A DNA stretch of 64,000 nt from the NCBI GenBank assembly GCA_013399305.1, contig VXAI01000137.1, positions 1,972,267 through 2,036,266 on the forward strand. Reading direction: 5' to 3'. This stretch comes from Rostratula benghalensis (lineage: Eukaryota; Chordata; Aves; Charadriiformes; Rostratulidae). Positions 40,301 to 51,500 of the stretch are shown piece after piece. The notes below the pieces were generated by a model. That model was not told where the DNA came from. It saw only the letters and a list, made by a program, of their open reading frames with translations, and searched no databases. Positions within the stretch are counted from its first letter, which is position 1. Each line of letters starts with the position of its first letter. The position numbers and the translations under genes are program-made.

Positions 40301-42483
40301 TCTTGACCATCTTCCATGACCATGTATGGAAGGTCATCCACAATTCCCACCTGCGGATGCATCAGGCAGATTTACACTATGCCTCTCTTTATTTGCCCAG
40401 GTCGTGGTATAACCTACGTGCTGAAGGAGTTATTTCAGTCCTCCAGAGGGATGAGGCCAGATTTCCCTCACATGCTGGTGCTGGTGACTGATGGGCGATC
40501 CCAGGATGACGTGTTGCTACCAGCCAGGGCAGCCCATGCTTTGGGTAAGAGTTGCCCTCTTGTGTTTCCCTGAGACCTTGGTTCTCCATGAATTTCCAGG
40601 GGGTTGAGGGTGGTATGTTGTGTCATGTGTGCACTTTGAGAGAATTTCTGGCTTTCTTTACTCTTTTATCCTTCCTTCTGTTCCTAGTTTGAGTGTCTTG
40701 GTTTACTATAACTCACACATGCTCCTCCAGGTGAGTTCTTGCATGGCTACTGGAGTGCCTAATCACAGAAGAGGTTGTTACCAGGAAGGTTGTGACACGA
40801 GGGGTCTGGAAACTCTGATCTCAAACAATTTTGCTTCCACTGAGTGAGTGATGTGTTTCAGGGATCCGCGTCATTGCTGTGGGTGTCTCAGGAGCTGACC
40901 CCGTTGAGCTCAACAGCATCTTGCTGCAGCAGAACCTCCAGAATGTTTTCTACGTCAGCACGTTCGATGACTTCCCACAGATCCTCCGAGAGCTGATAGA
41001 GGTCATTTGTTCTGACCTCCAGCCTTCAAGGCCCCAGCTACCATCTGGGGAGGTGAGCTTGCTTCACAACCCTTTGAATATAAGCCAGTTTTCACAAAAT
41101 CACAGACTATCAGGGATTGGAAGGGACCTTGAAAGCTCATCCAGTCCAATCCCCCTGCCAGAGCAGGAACACCTAGATCAGGTCCCACAGGAACGTGTCC
41201 AGGTGGGTCTTGAACGTCTCCAGAGAAGGAGACTCCACCACCTCTCTGGGCAGCCCCTTCCAGTGCTCCCTCACCCTCACTGTGAAGAAGTTTTTCCTCA
41301 TATTTCAGTGGAACCTCCTCTGTTCCAGCTTGCACCCATTGCCCCTTGTCCTGTCATTGCCTGTCCCTGAGCAGAGCCTGGCTGCATCCTCCTGACACTC
41401 ACCCTTTCCAGATTTATAAACATTAATGAGCTTTGTTGGTGCAGGGCATGCACAAGAGCAAGCTTCTTCCCTGAGCAAAGTTCTAAAGTGAAATCAGAAC
41501 AGATTTAGGACACAAGGTCCAACCCTGACCTCGCTTAATGTCCAGCCCTAGAGATAAGGAACTAAATCTTGGAACTCAACAGAGTGGAATTGGGAGAGCT
41601 GGAAAACAGCTTTTGAAGTTTCATTGCATAAGGTCACTGCAGGGACAGAGGACTTGAAGGTGTTATGAATTCATTGTCCTTTTCTAACTCTGAGGGGTCA
41701 TTGGTACCATTATGAGCTCATCTGAGAGTATCTCCAACAGTGACATTTTATGGCTGTTTTCATGAAAAGGTTGGTCCATGGATGGTTGAATTAGGGTCTC
41801 TATTTCATCTCTGCCAAACTCCTTTACAAAGTTTCTCCCATGGGGGAGAAGAATTGCATTGACACTACCCTGAAGTCTTGCAGATACATAACCAAGAATA
41901 TTTAGAGTCTTTCTGAGCCAAAAAGAAGATCCTGAAGTGTAGGGGTAACATGGACCAAGACTTCCTGAGTTATGTTTACACTCCCTGGCTGCATTTTGTC
42001 CTCACACAACACTGTGTTCTCCATCCTGTTCTCCCAATTTCAAGATACAATAAATACTGCATCACCTCCACTTTAAATAGTCTGAGGATATGAACAGGTC
42101 TCCTGGATGTTCAACCTTCCTTCTTCCATCTATTGCATAAGTCAAGGGGTGTGCTAGCCTGCGTTACAGGGTCACTCTGGTTTGGCTTTATTTGCCATCC
42201 TGTGGCAAAAAATAATTTCATTATCATTTGCTCTATTTTCCTTTTCCTTTCAAGATCTTCAGGAGTTCACCAGCTCATCATGGAGGCTCTGACCCATCTG
42301 GCTTTACTACAAAGGGAGAGAAAGGAGAGAGGGTGAGTCCACCAGCACAAACCCACTCAGTTAATTAATATGCAACTGAACCAGTAGAATGAAGGAAGAG
42401 ATCTAGCAAAGAATCATCTTCAGCTCCGTTATATTGGTGTGTTGATAAGTGAAACTGCTCCATGTTGGCTTTGGAAATCAGGC

Positions 42484-42523
<40 letters not shown>

Positions 42524-45500
42524 CAGCAATTGGGGGCTCCCTCAAGTGATACAAAAGATCAGTGCTGCGTGAAGCTGTTTGGGTTTGCAGGTCTGGGGCT
42601 GTAATCTGCCTGCTCCTACTTTCCATATGTTTAGGGTCTACCTGGAAAGGATGGCATTCCTGGGCTTCCAGGCAGACCAGGTCGGACAGGTCCTCCTGGT
42701 CCTCCTGGACTCGTGGTAAGTATTTGTTTTAACAGACCTCGTTGAAGTGCCATTTAAGAGAAAATCGAGCCTGGCTCTCAAATATCTCTCTCTCTCCCTC
42801 CTGTTTTCAGGGTCTCCCTGGCATCCAAGGTGATACTGTAAGTATTTTGAATGCAGCAAAGACCATCAGTTCAGTGGGACTCTTAAGCTTTGCTTTTCAA
42901 GCCTTTCAAAGGCTTGAAAGTAGTGCTGAGGAGGACATCAGGGAGAACCAAGTGACCCATTTTTCCTTTGAGGGGTTATTGCTGTCACCAAATAGCTCCA
43001 AATAGGTTGGGTTTTTTCTGTTCAGAGATCTGGCAAGTAATGCAATGCAACATGGGCATGTTTCTAGCCAAGTAACCTTCAATGAACAAGCGCTGTCGAG
43101 AAAAAGAGCACGGACTGTGAACTCTACCTCCAGTCAAATCTGTCACCAGCATTGCTTGCTCACAGCCTTCCCATACACAAATTGTTCAGGCAACAGTCCA
43201 TAGCATCACTTAGAAAACGTGCATCTAGTGAGACCAGCCAAACCTCACGTATCCATGTTTTTGCTGTACTAATTGTTCCATGCTGTTAACATCACTGGTG
43301 ATGGCCCAGCTTTGTACACTAGATCAGCAGTCACGAATGTCCCTCCTCTGCTTTTACTAGGGCTTTATTAGCAGACAACTGTGTTTGACCTACTAAATCA
43401 GCCTTGGTTCTGAGAGCTAAAGTGACAAGGGGCTGATACCAAGGTGCCCAGGTCATTTGAGGTGCCCTAGGACTTCCAAGACAACCATGCAGGGCTTGGT
43501 TGGACTTGATGGACATTGGTGAAGTGAGAGCTGGAGGCCAGGCAGGTACCAGAGGGCATCACAAATGACACAAGATACTAGTGAATGTGTAATTGAACCA
43601 AGCCCCTGACCTCTGTTGGCTGCAGTGGGGTGTAAACAGCCAGCTCATGTGCAGAGACATTTCATTGGCACCTTCTTGAACTTCACTCCATCTTTTGGGC
43701 TCGATTCAGTTACTTAAAGGGTCCACTTGTGTGATTTGAGATGCCCTGTTATTACACCCATCCTCCAGATGATACTTCAGAAGGATACAGGGTCTCCCAT
43801 AAACCCTGCACCAGGTCTGCCAGCCCTTGGGTACCTGAGGATATCACACATCTATGGGCATCTGGATGAAACTGCCAGTGTCTGTGATGGGGTAGCACCT
43901 AAAACAAGGGGTGTGTTGTTTGTGAGCCATGGTTTGCACAGGTCACAAGGGGCGAACAGAAACCACTGCAGCCACTGAGTGCCCCTTCTGCCTCATTTGC
44001 CTTCTCCTGGTGGTTGAAATAAGCAGCAACCCTTCATTCCTCACAGCTTGCCATGGTGCTTGAATCACAACACTGTCACTGCATCATGTGTCCATCCTAC
44101 GTGCACCCATCACCAGAGGGGGACTTATAACACACCCATGGATGACACATATGTATTTCTCAACAATGTTTGGACAAAAATCCATTTCTAGGAGCCTATT
44201 TCCATGATCACTTTAAAAGCAAATGAAATTTTATTAGAGATTAGAGACAGGTCTGTAACTTGACCATCCCACAATGATGGTCCTGTGGGTGCTTTGCTGT
44301 TTAATGTTGCAGGACCTGTTTTAAATTCCAGGGATCTCCTGGCTATCCTGGACCAGCGGGGCCAAAAGGAGAGAGAGTGAGTTTCAATCCTGGTGTTTCA
44401 TTGGGTAAAAGCTATTGTATTCCTCTGAACTCTAATTTCTAAGCATTTTTACAGTGGCCTGCAGTGAGTATGAACTTCTGAGCTATATGTAACTGGCCCT
44501 ACACTGCTAGTCTTCAACTTGGGGAGTTGTCCTTCAGCTTTGCTAGGAGGAATCTAGCATCTTTACGAAGAAAAGTGGTCAGTCCTTGTCACAAGCCTTT
44601 GGCACATTTCTGCTGATAATTTGCAGGAGGCATTGCTTGTTTGGGTCATTCTGCCTTTCTGAGTTTCTGCTATGAACAAGCCTGTTTGCATATGTTTAGG
44701 ACACAAAATGATGAGGCTTCAGGATCAGTTGTGGGCAGATCCCAGGAGTATTTCTCCTGTCCTTCCTCCATCCCCCAGTACACATTCCTCCTCCTTCCTT
44801 GCATCCACAAGAGCCGTCTGTTTGGCTACAGATCAGGGAGTGGATCCTGCTGTGAAAGTCAACCTCCTTTTTTATCCCTGGGATTAATTTTCTGCCACGT
44901 CAGTAAGAAGAGCTCATGTCATGGCCAGGGGTTTCTGGTCCCTCTGCCAAAGAGTTGCTGCAAGGAGTTTGGGTTTGCAGTTTAGGGAAGGGCGTGTTTG
45001 GTTTTAAAGTCACTTATGCCAGTCATGAAATAGCCCCTTAATTATGAAACTGCCTGATTTACACCTGGAGCTCCCAATGTAGCTGAGTGTGTGTTGTCTT
45101 CTCCTTGTGTGCAGGGTGAACCAGGCTACGTCCTGGGAGGAGTGGAGGTGATTCCTGGCCGAAATGGGCAGCCTGGCCCCCCTGTGAGTATCATACCCAG
45201 GTGTGGTGGATGCTTCAACCTCTCCAGAGCTGGCAGAGAAGTGAATGGAGCTGGGAGAGAACCTATGTCCTTCTCTTTCCTGGTTTTTGTTGTTTCAGGG
45301 ACAGAAAGGGCAGCCGGGGGTTCCTGGGGTAGCAGGACCACCAGGTTTACCAGGGCCACAGGGGCCACCAGGGATCTCCATCAAGGTGAGCATGGTTCTG
45401 GGCCCCTCAGCTCAGAAGAGACAGGGAACTGCTGGAGAGAGTCCAGGGCAGGGCTATGAGGATGCTGAAGGGAGTGGAGCATCTGCCAGAGGAGGAAAGG

Positions 45501-48500
45501 CTGAGGGAGCTGGGTCTCTTGAGCTTGGAGAAGAGGAGACTGAGGGGTGACCTCCTGAATGTTTCTAAATCTGGAAAGGGTGAGTGTCAGGAGGATGGAG
45601 CCAGGCTCTTCTCAGGGACAGGCAATGACAGGACAAGGGGCAATGGGTGCAAGCTGGAACAGAGGAGGTTCCACTGAAATATGAGAAAAAACTTCTTCAG
45701 ACTGAGGGTAACAACCCTGGAAGAGGCTGCCCAGAGAGGTTGTGGAGTCTCCTTCTCTGGAGACATTCCTGTGTGACCTGCTCTGGGTATTCCTGCTCCA
45801 GCAGGGAGATTGGACTGGATGAGCTTTCAAGGTCCCTTCCAATCTCTGATATTCTGTGATTCTGTGAGACTTGGCATAGTCCAGGGTACTCTGGATATTC
45901 TGTTCATTCAAGGACCCTGGGAATACTCATTTCTTCTCTCCATCATGGGATTTTCCCGCTGAGGCTAAAAAAAAAAAAAAACACCAAAAAGAAAGAAAAA
46001 AGAAAAAGAAAGAACTCTGCAAAATGTTGCTGTTACAGGGCCCTGCTGTTGAACACAGCAGGGATAGATGACAGAGCTTGGAAAGGTTACGATCAGCCTT
46101 GTCTGACACAGGACCAGATTCATTTGCTGCTCTCAGACTTTTCCAGCTCCAAGTCCCTCGAGGGGTTGTTCAGTGGCTGGAGTGAAATAGCCAGGATCAC
46201 TTGTGCTAAAACCAACTGATGGTTGTCACCAAATGTCTCCTTGCACCATCAGAAAGTCTCAGCAGAGATCAAGAGATCTAGAATCTCTTCTTCTACCCTA
46301 AGGGGGAGTTGTCATCAGATTTTGCAGGCTGAAGTGTCTGGAGCATGCAGGGTAGAAGAAACCCCTACTAAAGCTCTGTTTTCTTTTTGGGGGTGGGAAT
46401 TTTGGTCTCTGGGGTTGTCAGCATGCAGGAGCTCTTTGCTGGGGCTAAGTTCAGAGAGGACTGGACCCCCTCTCTAAATAAGCACCCCACGGTGATGCTC
46501 TTTGTCCTTTGTGTTTCAGGGTGAACCTGGGGATTCGGGTATCAGGGTAAGTACCTGAGATTGGCTTTCACTTCTCCCTGTGATGAGAAGCCTATTTTTT
46601 TAATTTTTTTTAAAGTATTTCTAAGCTGCCCAATAGGCTCTGGTTCCCATACTAACCAGATGTCCATCAAGACCCAAAAGGGCCCCTCTGGGACACACAG
46701 TAAGGCTGTCCTCTGCTTCATGCAGGGCCCTCGTGGGAGGAATGGCCTCAAGGGTGACAGAGGCGGCGTGGGAGAGCCGGTGAGTGGTTCATCGATGGTC
46801 AGTTGCTAAGGAAGAGCATCTGGCTACGGTGGGAAGGGACCATTGGCCTCAAGAAGCCCAGTGCCACACAGGGTGGGTGTAGAGGGACAATGTCTACTGC
46901 CAGCTCTCAGCAGCTGCCACTTTAGGATGCTTCACTCTGCTGAGGAGGGCTGGCAGATTAAGCAGGGCCAATTAAGTGTTTCTCACTTTGTCAGCTTCAT
47001 CCTGTTGACCTGTCACTCAGGAACTGCCAAAAGGGAAATGTTAGAAACCCAGCAAAGACACAGGGTAACAGTCAAAAGCAAGGGCACAGCATAGAGGAAA
47101 GCTGTGAGAAGTGCATCCACCACGGTGCTCACCATAACAACAAACCCTCTGGCATGGTCAATCATGTTGGCAGATGTCATCAGAAGATGATGAAGGCCAC
47201 TCCAAAGCAACAGTGAGTCGTCACCCTTGAGCCCTCACTCTGTCCTTCCCCCATGGAGCAGTTGAGTGCTGCCCTCCTCCTTCCCGCATCCCACCCCTCT
47301 GGTCTCAGCAGGACAGAGAAAAACTGGGGGAGGTCCAGAGGAGGGCAAGAAGGTGGATCAAAAGCATGGGACAGCAAATGGGCCAAGCTGGCAGCAGGTT
47401 CAAAACAAAGAGAAAGTGGTTTTTCTTTACAAAAGTCCCACGAGATGTTTGGGGTGTAGGAAATTTGAGCTCAAGGGGCGATAAGAGAAGGAAAGAAGTC
47501 CATGGAAAACTACTAGGAATAAAAGAAACCATGGATAGTTTGGGAAGTCCCTGCATTACAAATGGCTCAAACCTGAGAGATTACAGAAGGACTATGTGCA
47601 TGTCCTTTTCTTGCACCCTTCCCAAGGTGCTTCTTGCTGTCCATCATCATAAATGGGTCCTTTTTTTTTTGCTACCTATGCCATAGTGTAGAGCTATATC
47701 CCATAGACCATCCATGTCCATATGTCTGTCTCCACCATTTCTACACCAGCAGCATTACTATGGTCACCCTCTTACACAGCTATGAAGAGCCACTGCAGAA
47801 GACAGCTCCTGCCAGTTCAGCATGGGTAACCAGGCTGTAAGAAGCAAACACATCTTTATTTTTCCCTTCCTGAGTAAGGCCAATGATCCACAGCTTGTTT
47901 TGGGGGTGCAGAGGAGGAAATTTTGGAATACACAGGCGTCTCTATAAATCCTCAGTTGTAAAGGAACTGTTAAGATAGGCGCATCAGGATATATATATTT
48001 CTCTGCTCATGTTTCTGCACCGTTAAAAATAAACCTTTTCTTTAGTATGATTGACAACAAAGAGTTTGGGGAAAAAAATATTTGACAATGTATCTTCTTT
48101 TTCAGGGGAAACCTGGCTTGCCAGGCCCGGTAGGGCTAGATGGTGTTCCTGGACTGCCTGGACCAAGGGGAGAAAAGGTTATTATTCAGATGCTTGCAGG
48201 ATCCATCAGCCCAAGGGGGAGCTGAGACTTGCTGAGACAAAGTAATAGCCGGGTAGACCTATGGGGAGAGTCATGTTAGAATCTCTCACTGCTCCCCTTC
48301 ACTCCCTGCTTGTATGGGTTTGAGTCTGTGTATGGTAGAATAGGTGCTCCATCTCCATCTACATCCATTTTCCTCTTTAGTCCTCTTGTTTCCACCCAGT
48401 GCAAGTTCACAGAATCATAGGATGGTTAGAATTGGAAAGGACCTTGAAGATCATCAAATTCCAACCCCCCTGCCCTGGGCAGGGACATCTCACACTACAG

Positions 48501-51500
48501 CAAGTTGCTCAAAGCCCCATCCAGCCTGGTCTTGAACCCCTCCAGGGATGAGGCTTCTACAACTTCTCTGGGCAACCTGTTCCAGTGCCTCACCACCCTC
48601 ACAGGAAAGAATTTCTTTCTAGTATTTCATCTACATCTCCCCTCTTTCAATTTAAAGCCATTACCCCTTGTCCTGTCATTCCACTCCCTGACAAAGAGTC
48701 CCTCTCCAGTTCTCCTGGAGCTCCCTTTAGATACTGGAAGGCTGCTCTAAGGTCTCCCCAGAGCCTTCTCTTCTCCAGGCTGAACAAGCCCAGCTCCCTC
48801 AGCCTGTCTTCATAGCAGAGGTGCTCCATCCCTTTGATCATCTTTGTGGCTCCCTGCTGGACCCGTTCCAAGAGGTCCATGTCCTTCTATGTTGAGGACT
48901 CCAGAGCTGGACACAGTTCTCCAGGTGGGGTCTCACGAGCGCAGAGTAAATCTCCTCTGCAGTTTCTGCTCTCAGGATTAGTGCTTTCTTCCAAATATGG
49001 CCCATGCTTCCCTTCACTGAATCCCCCACCCTGCTTCAAATGGTCACTGGAAACACCTACAGACCCTTGCTTTTGAATTCTCTCCTTCACCACATCGGTT
49101 GCACCTTGCCTGAAGGTTACTGGTTGGACATATGTCTTAGCCAGCTATTTACAGATTTAATTTCTCCCCTCCTGCTTTGCAGGGTGGCTAAGGGTAGACC
49201 TCTGAAGCAGATATTTGGGTAGGACATCTCATGCTCTGCCCTCACTTTCCCGAGGGCAATGCTGTGCTTACCTTGCAGGGGATGGCAGGAACCACTGGCT
49301 TGAAGGGGGAAGAAGGAAAGCAGGTGGGTTGGCAATTTTGGGGTGAGCTTTGCAGCTAAAGTCCCCTTGGAGGGGCCAGTGTCTCCAGAGTCTCCTTCAC
49401 AGAATCACAAACTATCAGGGATTGGAAGGAACCTTGAAAGATCATCGTATCCCTCATGTAGGTTTTCTTCAGAGGGTGCACCCTGTGGTTATAAATGGGT
49501 GAGAGGAGGGAAGACATTGGGTGTTAAAGTTCGAGTTTTCACTGGTTTTATCTGTTGGCTGTTTTCTGGGTTTTTTTTTCAGGGTGTGATGGGACCTCTG
49601 GGAGCACCAGGACCAAAGGTGGGTACTGAAATGTTGAACTTGAGTCCCTCTGCCAGGTACTCAGCTGCCAAGGGAAACATTTAGCTCTAACCATCATCTT
49701 AGGCTGTGGGGAATGATGACTCCTTACTCGAAGTGAAAGGGAGTAATTTGACACACCAGCCATCACTGACCTGTGGAAGTCATTGCTGCAGGGTTGCTGC
49801 AGAGACCTGGAATGGTAGCAAGACATGGTACTTTAATAAAATAATAAATGGCATTTTTGTGGCCAGTGAGACTGCAGGACTGTAGGAGTTCATGTTAAAT
49901 GTGTTTTGGGAGGAAGATGTAAGGAGTTGATTGTCTCACATCTGCAGTTTGGACACCTTCCTCTGAACCATCCAGGCCTAGATTCAATCCCATGTTTCCA
50001 GTGGAGAAAGACCACTCCTGTGAGAGGTGATATAGCCCATCCTGAAGTCTGAGGTTTTTTTTCTGGAAGTGCCCATCTTTTTCCAACTGTTGAGGGAAAA
50101 GGAAATCTTGACTTTGACAATTCTCTCACCTGGCTTAAGAGCCTGGGGTTGGTGGGGCTTGAGGAGGAACAATTTTGGGGTCCTAGCGCTGGCAGAGGAA
50201 AGGGTTTGGCAAAAACTAGCTGCAGCCCAAATCTGGCAGCTCTGCTGGGAACCCAAGGAAGACAAGTCAATCACAGCTGCTCCTATTCATTTAGGGTGAA
50301 CCACGACCACCTGAGGAAGACAAACTGGGCCAAAGGTGTGCCTCCAAATTAATAAAATCAGAACAAATTTGCAAAAAAAAAAAAAAAATATATTTAAAGC
50401 CAATATGTAAATATGTAACCCAGAGTAATTGGACCCTGGACCAATATCTCACCTTGCTCTTCTTGGTTAGGTTCAGCCTCTGAGTTAAGCCTGGACTGAC
50501 AATAAGCAGACAATTTAATGCTAGGCATAAATTATGTATATGTTTGATGATACAAGATGTCTTAATACTTGACAGGTAATTAACATGTATATATCTATAT
50601 AATATCGAATACATAAACGCAAGGAATATAAATATATAACATACTATATATGACTTATATGGAAAAAGCTTATTTTTTAATTATTTTTAATTTGTTTTCC
50701 TCTGGGCTTTCACAATCTCCAGTGGAGGAAACCTGCTCAGCGTGCTCTTCTGCAGCGTGTGGGCCTCCAGGCTCATCCAGCTGTGCCAGCAGAGCTTTGT
50801 CTTAACTAAAGCATCTTCTGTTTTCCAGGGTAGCAAAGGGCAAGGTGGTGTTAAAGGGGGAAAGGTGAGACTGACCAGTGCTCAAAGTAGGAAGGGAAGA
50901 AGCACTGGCTCTGTTCTTGGTTCAGGACAGACTAGTTGAGGTACCTGAGGTATCCAGAGGGGAGGGAGTTTGATGTGCCTCCTAAAGGCTTCTCCCAGTC
51001 TGGCCAGATACAACAGGTCCATGTAGCTCCATGCCACCACGGTGCAAGGTTCAGGAGCTCACTCCTGGAGAAGATGCTCTCATGCATGAATTAGACCTTG
51101 CTCCGATGGTGAATTCCCAAGAACATCTTGCAACCAGCAAACACTGACAAACAAACCTTGAGTACTCCTTGCCACTCCGTGCTGAGTATTCACGGGTTGC
51201 TTTTACTGAGCTATATTTCAGGTTTGCCTTTTTTACAGCTCCTCCAGCTGCACTTGTTCTGCACATGCATTCAATTATAGCTTCAAAGATCAAAAGTGAT
51301 GGTAGCATTTTTTCCTAAGAATTGCTTCAGCAGTGAAAAATGGAAATAGGCTGTCCGTATCCCTTGAGCCAGTGCACTTTGCAGGAGCAAGGTTCTCCAA
51401 GCTCAGATGGTATGGATACTTGCAACTTCCAGCTCTGAGCAGAGCCCTGAGCCTGGGTTAGTTAAAGCACTGACCTGGTCTGGTAGCTCCTGTGCATCTC

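Noticed and set aside
42255..42275. Alternative acceptor cag at 42262 for exon 25
   Set aside because: It opens a frame that meets a stop within the exon and loses the KGEKGER helix start.
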